NCBI GenBank assembly: GCA_029961685.1 | Contig: JARWKL010000003.1 | Coordinates: 15,727,884-15,791,883 of the forward strand | Source: Aristolochia californica | Taxonomy: Eukaryota; Streptophyta; Magnoliopsida; Piperales; Aristolochiaceae | DNA: 64,000 nt | Direction: 5' to 3' | In this document: positions 22,248-33,890 of the stretch, piece by piece | Position numbering within the stretch: the stretch's first letter is position 1 | How the letters are laid out: every line of letters starts with the position of its first letter | Made by a program: the position numbers and the translations under genes | The notes under the pieces: model-generated | Seen by the model: only the letters and a program-made list of their open reading frames with translations | Databases searched by the model: none | What the model was told of the DNA's origin: nothing

Positions 22248-23179
22248 TAAAAATTGTAATGTTCAGTTTTCTCTCTGGTTGTGTTGTGCAGGATCAAGCG
22301 TCAAGGAAGGTGTTCGTGAAGGGGCCTAAAGTGGGACAACTATTTCCACTTAACGTCTTTCTCTCTACCATTATTCCTTGTGCTCCTTTACTTTCCTTTG
22401 CATTTAATGTTGTTGGTTCTGGTACTAAGATGTGGCATAAACGTCTAGGCCACCCAAACTCTGATGTTCTTCGTACAATGTTTAATTCTGTTTTATTAGG
22501 AAGTACAACATGCTCTTCTCTTGATCTTTCTTTTGATTGTTCATCTTGTAAACTTGGCAAAAGTAAGGTTCTACCTTTTCCTCATCATGCATTTCATGTC
22601 TCCCACTGTTTTGATATTATTCATAATGATGTTTGGGGAATCATTCCTATTGTCTCTCATACGCATTATCATTACTTTTTTACCTTTATCGATGACTTCA
22701 GTCATTTTACTTGGGTCTACTTCCTATGGGTTAAGTCTGAAGTTTTCGTAGTATTTAAGCGCTTTCTTACACTTCTTGAAACTCAATTCTCAGCCTACAT
22801 TAAGGTATTGTGCTATGATTTTGGAGGCGAGTACATGTCTAATGAGTTCCAGGATTTTCTTCAGAGCAATGGTATCGTCTCTCAACGTTCTTGTCCCTTG
22901 ATACCACAACAAAATGGAGTCGTTGAGCGAAAAAATCATCATCTTCTTGGTATGGTTCGAACTCTTTTACTTGAATCATTTGTTCCTCCCCGTTTTTGGT
23001 GTGAAGCGCTTTCTACTTCAGTTCATTTAATCAACCGCTTGCCCTCTCCTATGCTGCATCATGTTTCTCCATTCTTTAAGTTATTTGGTTATTTTCCGTC
23101 ATATGTTGATCTTCGAACACTTGGTTGTGTTTGTTTTGTACATCTACCTGCTCATGAACGACATAAACTTACAACCTAA
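22232..23179 (+). pseudogene. copia-A integrase
   Basis: A 315-codon frame. The GAG-pre-integrase part has WHKRLGHPNSDVL with a following FDCSSCKLGK (HHCC zinc binding). The catalytic core shows IHNDVWG, CYDFGGEY and QQNGVVERKN, which supply the D, D and E residues. It ends in a stop at 23177 within LPAHERHKL, short of its usual end; the downstream part continues in other frames. Integrase would join element cDNA to chromosomal DNA in the nucleus. Confidence 0.88.
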
Positions 23180-23556
23180 TCAGTTACGTGTGCTTTTCTT
23201 GGTTATGCTAATTTGTCAAAAAGGTTATGTTTCTTATGATTCGCATGCTTGTCGTATTCGTGTTTCTAGGAATGTGGTTTTCTTTGAAAATCAATATTTC
23301 TTTCCATCTCATGTTGTGTTGCTATCTACATCTTTATCTATTCTGCCTAGCTTTGATGAGTCTCGTTCCATTTCATTTGTGCCCCCTCATGATCCTGACT
23401 TGGTGCCTAATCCTCCCTCTACTCCTGATTCCACCACTCTTCGCCGGTCTACTCGCCCTTCTCGTCCCCCTGATAGATATGGTTTCTCCTCCACTATCTC
23501 TCTTGCGGCTACTTTATCATCTATTTCCATTCCCTCTTGTTACAAAAGGCAATGTC

Positions 23557-24111
23557 ACATGAGTATTAGCAAAAGGCAATGCAAACAGAACTACAAGCTC
23601 TTGAGGAGAATCACACTTGGGATATTGTTACTTGTCCCTCTGTTATAAGGCCTCTTGGGAGTAAATGGGTTTTCTCTATAAAGCTACGTTCGGATGGCTC
23701 TTTGGATCGGTACAAAGCCCGCCTCGTAGCCCTGGGGAACAAGCATGAATATGGGATTGCTTATGAGGATACATTTGCTCCAGTTGCCAAGATGACCATG
23801 GTTCAAACGATATTAGCTATTGCAGCCTCACAGTCATGGCTACTGCATCAGATGGATGTAAAGAATGCCTTTTCTCCATGGTGATCTACATGAAGATATT
23901 TACATAAAGCTTCCCTCTGGTATGACTACTTCTTCTCCTAATCATGTCTACAAACTACACCATCCTTTGTATGGGATTAAGCAAGCTCCCCGGGCTTGGT
24001 TTGAGAAGTTTTGCAGTACACTTATTCTCCACAGTTTAACACAAAGTCAGTATGACTCATCTTTCTTCTATGACAAGTCTACCGTGGGTATGGTCATTCT
24101 CTTGGTTTATG
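23557..24111 (+). pseudogene. copia-A reverse transcriptase, part 1
   Basis: Motifs in order: EENHTWDIV, GSKWVFSIK, YKARLVALG, YEDTFAPVAKMTMV, and the QMDVKNAF block at about 23850-23873, where a one-base shift changes frame. The next frame gives HGDLHEDIYIKLP and LYGIKQAPRAWFEKF. It stops at VILLVYV, exactly where the YVDD catalytic box should be; the next base belongs to gypsy-2. Confidence 0.9.
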
Positions 24112-25356
24112 TACCTTTCAAGTGCTTATGAACCAGGTATTTCGCCCTTTCTTACGGAAGCATGTCTTAGTTTTTTTTGACGATATACTGGTCTATAGCA
24201 AAACTTGGGAAGCACATTTGCACCAATTGAGACAGGTTTTCACTATTCTCCGAGCACACCATTTATTTCTCAATCGTGCCAAATGTGACTTTGCCACATC
24301 CGAAGTAGCTTATTTGGGGCATGTGATCTCGGCATCTGGGGTGAAACCAGATTTCAGCAAGATACAATTGGTTATGGATTGGCCCACACCTCACTCCGTT
24401 ATAGCTTTGAAAGGGTTCCTTGGTCTCGCAGGGTATTATAGAAAATTTATCAAAGAATATGGTCACCTGGTAGCGCCATTGCACAATTTACTGAAGAAGC
24501 ATGCCTTTCAGTGGTTTCAGTTGGCAAACTCCTCGTTTAACAACTTAAAACAGGCATTAGCGTCAGCACCAGTTCTCCAATTGCCCAACTTTATCGAAAA
24601 TTTCATCATCGAATGCGATGCATCCGGGGGAGGGATAGGTGCCGTCTTGTAGCAACAGGGTCACCCATTGCCTATTTCAGCCGCCATCTCGCTCCTCACC
24701 ATCACAAGTTAGCCACTTATGAACGGGAACTCATCGGTTTGGCCAAAGCTGTGCAGCATTGGCAGCCATATTTGTGGGGCAGACCTTTTGTGATCCGGAC
24801 AGACCACTGTAGCCTCAAATACTTATTGGAGCAGCGCCTTACTACATCCCCACAAAACCATTGGCTCAGCAAATTAATGGGATTCGATTTTCAGGTGGAA
24901 TACAAACCGAGTTATCTCAACCGGGTAGCAGACGCCTTGTCCCGCAGAGAACTAGGGGATTCACACTTGCACGCACTGAGCCACCCCAAGTCCCCTTTGC
25001 TGGACACAATCCGTCAGGATACTAGCCATCATCCAGATCTCCTTGAATTACAAGCTCAAATCGAAAACCATTCCAAGGACAAGAACTGGACACTACAGGA
25101 CGGTCTCATTCTATATAAAGGACGTATATATCTTCATCCTTCCTCGGTACTCCTTCCTGCCATTATTGCCTCCTTTCATGATAGTACACATGAGGGCCAG
25201 CAGAAGACATACTTCCGCCTCAGTCGGGAGTTTTATTGGAGAGGTATGAAGCGGATCATTGTTGAATATGTTGCATCGTGCCAGGTCTGTCAGAGGAATA
25301 AGTCTGAATCCTTACAACCCGCCGGCTTGCTACAGCCACTTCAACTTCCTTCATAG
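24112..25356 (+). pseudogene. gypsy-2 RT (partial) and RNase H
   Basis: The catalytic FFDD is present (VLVFFDDILVYS, about 24167-24200), followed by YLGHVISASGVKPD and GFLGLAGYYRKFI. RNase H gives IIECDASGGGIGAVL, then a TAG at about 24650 and a one-base shift, after which YERELIGLAKAVQHW, RTDHCSLKYLLEQR and VADALSRREL continue. The HHCC zinc-binding segment of integrase follows (FHDSTHEGQQKT, YVASCQVCQRNK). Confidence 0.9.
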
Positions 25357-26415
25357 GTATGGGCAGATCTCTCAATGGATTTTATCGATGGTCTTCCTCC
25401 TTCTGCAGGGAAATCTGTTATTCTTGTTGTGGTAGACCGGTTCTCGAAATATGCCCACTTTATGGCCCTCAGCCATCTGTATACAGCAACACAAGTCGCT
25501 CAGCTCTTCATGGATAATATTGTCCGTCTCCATGGCCTTCCAGAGACCATCACCAGCGACCGTGATGCTATCTTCACCAGTAAATTCTGGGGGGAACTAT
25601 TTAAGCTCCATGGCTCTAAGTTAGCTTTTTCTTCAGCATACCACCCTCAAACAGACGGCTAGACAGAGGTGGTTAACAACACATTGGCGATGTATTTGCG
25701 GTGCTTTGTGGGGGACACACCCCGATAGTGGGTTCGTTGGTTAGCATGGGCGGAGTATTGTTATAATACCTCATACCACACCGCACTGGGTACTACCCCT
25801 TTTCGAGTTGTTTATGGACGCGAACCTCCGTGCCTACTTTCTTATGAACCGGGGTCTTCTTGGGTAGCGGAATTGGACCAAGCGTTAGCCGACAGAGATG
25901 CAATGGTTGCGCACGTCCGCCTTCAGTTATAACGTTCACAAGCAACTATGAAGCATACTTATGACAAAGGACATCGTCCCCTTTCCTTTGCACCTGGGGA
26001 ATTTGTTTGGCTCAAACTTCAACCATACTGCCAACTATTTCTTGCCGCCATTAAACTCCATAAGCTTTCTCCAAAATTTTATGGGCCATTCCAGGTCATG
26101 CAGTGTATTGGCACTGTGGCGTATCATTTAAAACTACCACCAGACGCCAAGCTCCATGACGTCTTCCACGTCTCCCTTCTCAAGCCGTTCAAGGGAGACT
26201 CACCACTACTGCATACCCCTCTGCCTCCTCTCAAAGATGGCAGGTCCATGCCCACGCCCGCTCAGATCCTTCAAGCCAGGCGAGTGAACAACGCTTGGGA
26301 AGTGCTGGTTTGGTGGACTGACAAGGAATTGATAGAAGCCTCTTGGGAGACACTCGAGTCCTTCCAGACTCTATTCCCCACTTTTGAGCTTGAGGACAAG
26401 CTCTTTCTTCAGGAG
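25357..26415 (+). pseudogene. gypsy-2 integrase with C-terminal chromodomain
   Basis: Core motifs: MDFIDGLPPS, VDRFSKYAHF, ITSDRDAIFTSKFW and YHPQTDG, interrupted by stops near 25661, 25727 and 25930. The C-terminal part has the GPFQV and [12 protein letters not shown] blocks, then a chromodomain-like segment (VNNAWEVLVWWTDKELIEASWE) at about 26284-26345. This marks a chromovirus; in that group the domain steers integration towards heterochromatin. Confidence 0.88.
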
Positions 26416-26423
26416 GGGGGTGA

Positions 26424-26797
26424 TGTTATGGACTCCATAGCATCAAGAGTGGCTAACCGGAGAAGAGAAGAGATGGAATAACTTGTATTTCAGTATCTTA
26501 GGGGTTTAATTGTAATTTGAAGTTCCATAAGGGTCTAATTGTAATTATAGAACCTTTGATGTTTTCCTTGACCTATTTAGGGCGTCAAGTGATGGAATGA
26601 AAACAAGCATTGATCATTAGTCTAAATGAGATCAGGTTCTCTCTCTAAAGAGGCCTAAGGTTGGAGCTCCTTCAAAGGCTCACGTCCCTTCATCATTGGG
26701 CGTTCCAAGAACCCCAAATCCTTCCCTTCTTCGTCATTCAATCTGGAAGCTAGAGGAGATCGCCGGGTGACTCGATCCATGGCTAGAGAGCCTAACA
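26424..26797 (+). repeat. 3' LTR of gypsy-2
   Basis: Preceded by the PPT AGGAGGGGGGTGA (26411-26423). Starts TGTTATGGACTCCATAGC, ends GAGCCTAACA; 374 bp. The copia-A reading frame restarts at the next base. Confidence 0.9.
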
Positions 26798-27021
26798 CAT
26801 TATCATTACTGGCACTGACTCTGGCCTGATTACTAAGCTTCAGCAGGTGTGGCATGCAACTTTTCATATGAAAGATCTTAGCAAGTTCACGTACTTCTTA
26901 AGACTGGAAGTATACCATCAACCCAACGGTATTTTCTTAAACCAGCATAAGTATATTCAAGACATTATTACCTTAGCTGGTTTAGAGGACACTTCTTTGG
27001 TTACAGGAAATGTCAAATACA
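26798..27021 (+). pseudogene. copia-A reverse transcriptase, part 2
   Basis: Resumes after gypsy-2 with IITGTDSGLITKLQ, then FHMKDLSKFTYFLRLEVYHQ and GIFLNQHKYIQDII, which are the residues just after the catalytic box in copia RT. It runs into the copia-B target duplication at 27022. Conserved residues in the right order place both flanks in the same parent element. Confidence 0.9.
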
Positions 27022-27026
27022 GGAAA

Positions 27027-27638
27027 TGATACAATGTGGGACCCACCATGGTGCATGAGCTAGTGGGACCCACCATGAGGACGTGGGACACCAAGAAGAG
27101 TCCTCATCCAAACTAGCACGAGTTAAGGAGTTAAGAAACACAAGTTGAAATGAGTTAGAAGACTTGAAGATCAAGTGAGACTCACAAAGATACCACGAGC
27201 TGACAACCTTATCAATATGAGCTGGAAGATCATGTGGGACCCACAAGGATAAGGCCACGAGCTGGCCTCCTCACTAATATTCACGTGATTGAAGAAAGAG
27301 TTCTAGTTCAACTCATATTAGGCTTCTAGTAAATTGTATTGATTGACTTATCTTAGAGAGTTAGAGTTGGAATGTAATTTGGAGATTGAAAGGCTAATTG
27401 TATAAGGACTCTATCTCTTCCTCTACTATAAATAGAGGTGTTGTAATTTGGAATTAATCAAGTTACACATCTCCTTCTTGAGTTAATCTCTCTCTCTCTC
27501 TCTCTCTTTGCTTGGCGCACACATCTTTTTTCTCTTTTTTTTTTCTTCTCTCTACCCAAGAGCTCTTCTTCCCTTTTCTTCTTTTTCTTTCTTCTTTATC
27601 TTGCTCTAAATATTGGACAAGAGATCCTAAATTCAACA
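27027..27638 (+). repeat. 5' LTR of copia-B
   Basis: Begins TGATACAATGTGGGACCC (partner: TGTTAAAATGTGGGACCC) and ends AAATTCAACA. A TATA box in a palindromic setting (CCTCTACTATAAATAGAGG) lies at 27420-27438 and a CT microsatellite at about 27488-27508. The TATA box suggests transcription starts about 30 bp downstream. Confidence 0.93.
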
Positions 27639-27650
27639 TGGTATCAGATC
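27639..27650 (+). other. Primer binding site of copia-B
   Basis: TGGTATCAGATC immediately follows the LTR and matches the tRNA-iMet complement except near its end. Confidence 0.85.
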
Positions 27651-28134
27651 ATTAAATTTAGGATCCCTCGTCAAAATGAATGTTCTAAAGAAGTGATGTT
27701 CAACACCACTCAAAGAAGGCTCTTTTGTGAAGAAAGATCACAAACCGTGAGATTAGTGCTTAAGTTTTTTTTTCTTCATGTTACTGGTTTCCAAATTTAG
27801 AAGATGATTTAAAGATGAGTATGTGAATGATTTCATCTTATTATATTGTGGATATGCATGTCTCTCCATCTAGAAGAAGTTATCAAAATAGTTTTGTCGG
27901 TTTGGAACTTCTGTTAACCGAGACTAGTCCATGATCAGATTGTTGGAATTTTTTTTCGTGGGAACAAGAGTCCCCTGATATAGAAGATTTTTATTGAGTC
28001 ACTTATGAGTGGTATTAGAGAAAAAATTATTAGAATAATAATTTAGCATCAATGCTAAAGTTCCCCATACATCGAGTTCTTTGAAGAATACTACTTGGAG
28101 TTATTGTTAGAATTTTTTTGAAGAAGGGCCTATC

Positions 28135-28840
28135 ATGGTTGAAGAGAATATGAATATCAAAAGTGATATACTGAGAATTACCACCATACCCTTACGTGGT
28201 GTATCAAATTTTTTGAGTTGGTCCACATCAGTTCGAAGGCTTTCTTCAAGAGTGGAAGTTTGCTCAGCCTTCAACCACAAATATTTCTATCCAAGAGAAG
28301 CAGAAGGAAGCCTTAATTACTGCTATTTGCCTTGCAAATATTAAAACCTATCTTGAGATTGCCAAGAGTCAATTTCTGAGTGCTTCTGGTATCCCCCAAG
28401 TTTGATGATATATGTGAAACTTCGTATTCTAGACACTTCTTCCTCCACTACTGAAGTATCATTTGCTATGTATTCCGATCATAGAGGATCATCATCTGAC
28501 CGCGGCCGAGGCCAAGGCAGAGGTTATAGAGGAGCCAGAGGAAGAGGTGGAAGGATTGGTGTTGGTAGAGTAGATAGGAAAGAATGTACGCATTGTAAGA
28601 AATTTGGCCACACTATAGATCAATGCTATTACAAGGATTACAAGGCATGCGGTTACTGTGGACAATATGGTCATTATAAAGAAATATGCTATAAAACCAA
28701 TGGACATTTAGAATTAACAAAGGGTAATCAAGCCTTTATAAGTAATACAAAAGAAGAACAACCCACAAAATCAGCAACACTGAAATTTTTTACTGATGAA
28801 GAGTATGAGCTATTTCAGAAAATGAAGACAATACTAGATT
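28135..28840 (+). pseudogene. copia-B gag remnant with two zinc knuckles
   Basis: Opens with MVEENMNIKSDILRITTIPL, then GVSNFLSWSTSVRR. A deletion and frame change near 28235 have removed much of the middle. The C-terminal part has an Arg/Gly-rich stretch (GRGQGRGYRGARGRGG) and two CCHC knuckles, CTHCKKFGHTIDQC and CGYCGQYGHYKEIC, both complete. The leader from 27651 to 28134 has no frame. Confidence 0.85.
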
Positions 28841-29103
28841 CTTCTCCTAGTTCCTCCACAACTACTGCTGCCACTACTGCTTCAGGTATGTTATCTGCTT
28901 CATCTTCATCCTGGATAATTGACTCAAGAGCCTCCAAGCATCTTACAAGTAACAAAAAATTATTACATTCTCTATCTCCGAGCCTTTCACACATGTTTGT
29001 TACCATAGCAGACGGTTCTCAAACCAAACTCCAAGGGAAATGACCCACTTTTGTCACACCATCACTTCTGCTCACTGATTTTCTTTTCGTTCCTACTTTC
29101 CCT
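28841..29103 (+). pseudogene. copia-B protease remnant with altered active site
   Basis: The active site reads WIIDSRASKHLT where copia proteases have DSGAS; the sister copy copia-D retains DSGASEHLT. The Gly next to the catalytic Asp-Ser is replaced by Arg, which should abolish activity. A TGA follows at 29041, then the frame resumes toward LLSVSQLTKYF. Confidence 0.85.
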
Positions 29104-30142
29104 TTGAATCTATTATCTGTTAGTCAGTTGACAAAATATTTTAGTTGCCCTGTTACCTTCTCACCCACTTCATGTGTATTTCAGAATCTTATAACGAAGC
29201 AGGTGATTGGTGGAGGCCATGAACAAGGGGGACTTTACTACTCGGACGAGCCAAAAATGAATATGGTTTCCCCTACTAAAAATGAGACACGATTATGGCA
29301 CTATCGGTTGGGACATTCATCTGCACAACCTCTCCATTATATGTTTCCTTCTCTTAAAGTAAGGTTAGAATTTCATTGTGAGGTTTGTCAATTGAGTAAA
29401 CATCAAAGGAGTATATACTCTCGTCATCCAGAAGTCAAAAATGTTACTCCATTTTCTTTAATTCATATTGATGTTTGGGGACCCTTGAGTGTCTCCAACA
29501 TTTATCAAGCAAAATATTTTATTACATTTATTGATGATTTCACTCGCACAACTTGGTTGTTTATATTTAAGGAGAGTTCTGAGATACCATTTATTTTTAA
29601 GTCATTTCATGCTATGGTACTCACACAATTTGCTCAGAAAATAAAAATTCTCCGATCTGATAATGCCAAAGAATATGTTTCCAAAGACCTTGACTTTTTT
29701 TTGTCAAGAAAATGGCATTATCTATCAAACATCATATGTCTACACTCCTCAACAAAATGGTGTAGCCGAATAGAACAATTGTCATATTCTTGAGGTAGCT
29801 CGAGGTTTATTATATGCCATGAAAGTTCCATACTTTTATTGGTCTCATGCAGTCCTTACGACTTGCTTTCATATAAATAGTCTACCATCTTCCATTCTTG
29901 GTAATAAATCTCTTTACTCTAGATTATTACCAAATGATGATCCGTTTTCACTACCTTTCAAAGTCTTCGGATGTCAATTTTTTTTTCAAAATTCATTTCC
30001 TAGACACAACAAACTTGATCCTAAATCTATCAAGTGTATCTTCTTGGGAGACTCTTGCACACAAAAAGGTTATGTTTGTTATAGTCCCACTCTTCAACGT
30101 TTATTTCTGTCCAAGGATGTAACATTTTTTGAAGTCTCCTAA
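29104..30142 (+). pseudogene. copia-B integrase
   Basis: GAG-pre-integrase: LWHYRLGHSSAQPL and FHCEVCQLSKHQR. Core: IHIDVWGPLS, FIDDFTRTTWLF and RSDNAKEY. After about 29735 a frameshift scrambles the Glu block (QQNGVAE-equivalent is partly readable at 29753-29770 in another frame). The segment from 29819 continues with HAVLTTCFHINSLPSSIL and KGYVCYSP. Confidence 0.88.
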
Positions 30143-30399
30143 TTTTATTCTGATATTGCTCCTCTTGGTTTGTCCTCAGTACCAGGTTCCCCTCGACCAG
30201 TTGTGTCCCATGATATAGAGATTATTCAACCCCCAGAGCAAGTGACCAACACCACACTTGCCGAGTTACAAATCCAACAGAGGTAAGTCCTTCATCACCA
30301 ATTATTTTTGGCCCTCAATATGATACTCATCCTATTGCTATAAGGAAAGAACCTAGATCATGCTCTAGACCTTCTACTTCTCATCCCATTTCAAATTTT

Positions 30400-31985
30400 G
30401 TGTCTCATCATTGCCTCTCACCTTTATGTTGTCAGTTTCTTTCTTCTATTTCCTTTATATTTGTTCCACAGTCCTATCAGGAGGCTCTACAACATCCAGG
30501 GTGGAAGGCAACAATGGATGAACAAATGAAGACACTTAAGGACAGTCAAACATGGTCACTGGTTCCTCTTCCAATAGATAAAAAACTCGTTGGTTGCAAG
30601 TGGGTTTATACTGTAAAACATAATCCAGATGGGTCAATTGCACGACTGAAGGCTCGACTGGTTGCCAAAAGTTATACTCAGTGTTATGGGATTGATTATG
30701 AAGAAACCTTCTCTCCAGTGGCAAAAATAAACTCGGTACGTATATTATTATCTCTGGTGGCCAATTCATCATGACCAATGTATCAACTTGATGTGAAAAG
30801 TGCATTTCTGAATGGGGATATTAAAGAAAAAATTTATATGCATCAACCACCTGGGTATGTGGTTGAGGGGGAGTCAGTATGCCACCTAAAAAAATCTTTG
30901 TATGGTCTAAAGTAGTCCCCTCAGGCATGGTTTGAGAAATTTAGTCAAGCCCTCATACGGGCCGGCTTTTACAGATGCTCTGGAGATCACTCAGTATTTA
31001 TTGAAAACACACTGAGAGGTAAGGAATTTTGGTTGTTTATGTTGATGATATCATTTTAACTGGTACTGATTCTGAGGGCATCCAAAAAACAAAGGAAAAA
31101 ATATGTGTTGAATTCAAGATGAAGGATCTTGGACTATTCAAATATTTTTTGGATATTGAAGTATTATAATCTAGATATGGGATTGTGCTATCCCAAAGGA
31201 AGTATGCCCTTGATCTACTAGAGGAGATGGGATGCAAACCAACAGACACTCCTATAGACTCAAATACAAAATGACGTGGAGGCACTAGAGAAGATGTAGA
31301 TATTGGGAAATATCAAAGACTAGTGGGAAGACTTATTTACCTATGTGTAACAAAGGCCGGATATATCATATGCAGTAAGTGTGGTAAGTCGATACATGCA
31401 CAAGCCACAACTTAGTCATTGGAAAGCACTTGAAAGGATACTATGATATCTAAAAGGAGCTCCAAGAAGAGGGCTTCTCTATAAAAATCATGGCCACTTC
31501 AACATCAAAGGATTATCAGATGCATACTAGACTGGATCCCCGAATGACAAAAAATCTACTTCCGAATTTTGTACGATGGTTGGAGGGAATTTGGTTACAT
31601 GGAAAAGCAAGAAGAAAAATATAGTAGCACGGTCTAGTGCAGAAGCGGAATACAAAGCCATGACACACATTGTTAGTGAACTCCTATGGATAAGATCTCT
31701 TCTCACTGAATTGGGATTCTAAAAAGAAGCTCCAATAGATCTATATTGTGATAATCAAGCAGCAATACACATTACATCGAATCTAGTCTTTTATGAAAGA
31801 ACAAAGCATATTGAAGTGGACTGCCATTTTATATGAGAAAAGTTCCATGTAGGCTTTTTATCTCTAAGGCATATATCATGACAAAGTCAAGTTACAGATA
31901 TTCTCACCAAGCCAGTAACTCACAAGATTATGTCTACCATATGCAGCAAGTTGGGCATTTATGATGTTCTCTCAACCCTAGCTTG
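30400..31985 (+). pseudogene. copia-B reverse transcriptase and RNase H
   Basis: RT begins with [48 protein letters not shown] and [15 protein letters not shown], then a TGA at 30772. The following frame has [15 protein letters not shown] and LKKSLYGLK followed by a stop. The catalytic Tyr-x-Asp-Asp and later blocks are frameshifted. RNase H near 31620-31850 shows SSAEAEYKAMTH. The region ends at the PPT (31981-31992). Confidence 0.88.
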
Positions 31986-31992
31986 AGGGGAG

Positions 31993-32451
31993 TGTTAAAA
32001 TGTGGGACCCACCATGGTGCACGAGCTGGTGGGACCCACCATGAGGACATGGGATACCAAGAAGAGCCCTCACCCAAGCTAGCACGAGTTAAGGAGTTAA
32101 GAAACACAAGCTGAAATGAGTTAGAAGACTTGAAGATCAAGTGGACCCACAAAGATACCACGATCTGGCAACCTTATCAATATGAGCTGGAAGATCATGT
32201 GGGACCCTCAAGGATAAGGTCACGGGCTGGCCTCCTCCCTTATATTCACGCGATTGAAGAATTAGTTTTAGTTCAAGTAATATTAAGCTTCTAGTAGATT
32301 GTATTGATAGACTTATTTTAGAGAGTTAGAGTTGAAATGTACTTAGGAGATTGAAAGGCTAATTGTATAAGGACTCTATCTCTTCCTCTATTATAAATAG
32401 AGGTGTTGTAATTCAGAATTAATCAAGTTATACATCTACTTCTTGATTTAA

Positions 32452-32490
<39 letters not shown>

Positions 32491-32621
32491 TTGCTTGGTG
32501 CACACTTCTTTTTACTCTTTTCTTTTTCTTATCTCTATCCAAGAGCTCTTCTTCCCTTTTCTTCTTTTTCTTTCTTCTTCCTCTTGCTCGGAATATTGGA
32601 AAAGGGATCTTAAATTCAACA
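31993..32621 (+). repeat. 3' LTR of copia-B
   Basis: Follows PPT GCTTGAGGGGAG. Begins TGTTAAAATGTGGGACCC and ends AAATTCAACA; 629 bp. Longer than its partner mainly because the CT microsatellite (about 32452-32491) is expanded. The CCTCTATTATAAATAGAGG promoter palindrome is at 32385-32403. Confidence 0.93.
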
Positions 32622-32626
32622 GGAAA

Positions 32627-33331
32627 GATGAAAGGGCTCTTCTTGATGATCCTACTATCTATCGACGCCTGGTTGGGAGTCTCATATACTTGATCATGAC
32701 TCGTCCTGATATCTCCTATGCCATTCATCAGGTCAGTCAGTTTATGTCTTCTCCTCGACATCTTCATCTTGCGGCAGTTCGGCGCATCATCCGCTATCTA
32801 CGAGGTTCTCCTACTCATGGGTTATTCTTTCCTATAGGCTCTGCACTTCAACTTGTTGCCTATAGTGATGTTGATTGGGCTAGGTGCCCTGATACCCGTT
32901 GCTCTACTACAGGTTGGTGTATGTTTTTAGGGGATGCATTGATTTCTTGGAAATGTAAGAAACAAGACTGGGTGTCCAAGTCCTCTACTAAGACTGAGTA
33001 TCGTGTCATGTCTACTGCGTGTTCTGAAATTATATGGCTACGTAGTCTTCTTGCTGAGCTTCAATTTCCTCAGACTACCTCTACACCTCTCCATGCGGAT
33101 AGCACAAGTGATATGCAGATTGCTAAAAACCCTATTTTCTATGAGCACACCAAGCACATTGAGGTTGATTGTCATTCTATCCATGATACCTTGGAGCGCC
33201 GAGTAATATCTCTTCCGTACATCTCTTCAGATCTTCAAGTGGCTGATGTCTTTACTAAAGCAATGTCTCAACCCCGACATAATTTTCTGGTTGGCAAATT
33301 GTTGTTGGTTGACTTCCTAGCATCAATTTGA
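32627..33331 (+). pseudogene. copia-A RT end and RNase H, part 3
   Basis: Continues after copia-B with LLDDPTIYRRLVGSLIYL, TRPDISYAIHQVSQFM, then RNase H motifs DVDWARCPDTRCSTTG, SSTKTEYRVM and HIEVDCHSIHD, and the closing ADVFTKAM. It stops at 33329-33331 just inside the PPT. This part is largely uninterrupted, unlike upstream parts. Confidence 0.9.
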
Positions 33332-33338
33332 GGGGGGA

Positions 33339-33848
33339 TGTTACCATATGTTGGAATGTATATAAGATAGAATTTATGTTAACATTTGTTGTTTACATAA
33401 TTACATGTATATAGGTTAATTAGAAAGGGATTAGTTGGGCTAGGTTGCATTGTATTTAGCCCATGGATTGTATTGTAATTGACCTACCCCTAAGTTTAAA
33501 TAGAAAAGAATGAGAGGGAAGCAACACTCCCATTTTTCTCTCTTCCCATTTTCCAGCCTCTCTTGTGTCTTCCTATTCACAGTGAACTCAGAGCTTGGAG
33601 CTCTTGTCCTTGGCCGTTCCGTCAACCTCTTGTGGTGGTGTTTCTGTCCATGGAACTCAGAGCTTGGAGCTCTAGTCCTTGGTTGTTCCGTCAGCCTCTA
33701 GTGGTGGGGTTTCTGTCCACACAAACTCAGAGCTTAGAGCTCTTGTTCTTGGCTGGTTCGTCAACCTTCAGTGGTGGTTGTTGCTGCTCTCTCTAGTAAC
33801 TCTGTTGGCTCTTCTCACCCACCTTTATTCACCTAGAAATTTTTGTCA
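33339..33848 (+). repeat. 3' LTR of copia-A
   Basis: Follows a PPT (TTGAGGGGGGA, 33328-33338). Begins TGTTACCATATGTTGG and ends TTTTGTCA. Three copies of the 70-bp unit are at 33584-33793. Confidence 0.93.
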
Positions 33849-33890
33849 TTATCCATATTTAGGCCCCATAAGGCTACATGCCATTTTGAG

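Larger units (their letters stand above)
24112..26797 (+). mobile_element. 5'-truncated Ty3/gypsy chromovirus (gypsy-2) inside copia-A
   Basis: Starts in mid-RT (ACCTTTCAAGTGCTTATG) with no 5' LTR, gag or protease, and ends in a complete 3' LTR. The copia-A frame stops at 24111 and resumes at 26798 with a small part of the YVDD box missing. A single deletion that removed the 5' half of gypsy-2 and a few bases of copia-A explains both ends. Contains stops at about 24650, 25354, 25661 and elsewhere. Confidence 0.9.
27027..32621 (+). mobile_element. Complete Ty1/copia element copia-B inside copia-A
   Basis: LTRs at 27027-27638 and 31993-32621, flanked by perfect GGAAA duplications (27022-27026, 32622-32626). 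Internal order PBS, gag, protease, integrase, RT, RNase H, PPT. Total 5,595 bp. Multiple stops and frameshifts make it non-functional. It inserted into the RT of copia-A. Copia-D (46321-53815) belongs to the same family. Confidence 0.95.
20150..33848 (+). mobile_element. Ty1/copia element copia-A with two nested insertions
   Basis: Bounded by LTRs at 20150-20799 and 33339-33848 and by perfect 5-bp target duplications TTATC (20145-20149 and 33849-33853). Removing gypsy-2 (24112-26797) and copia-B with its duplication leaves about 5.4 kb, the usual size for a copia element. The order gag, protease, integrase, RT, RNase H is the copia order. Coding parts contain stops, frameshifts and both insertions, so it is inactive. 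Confidence 0.95.
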
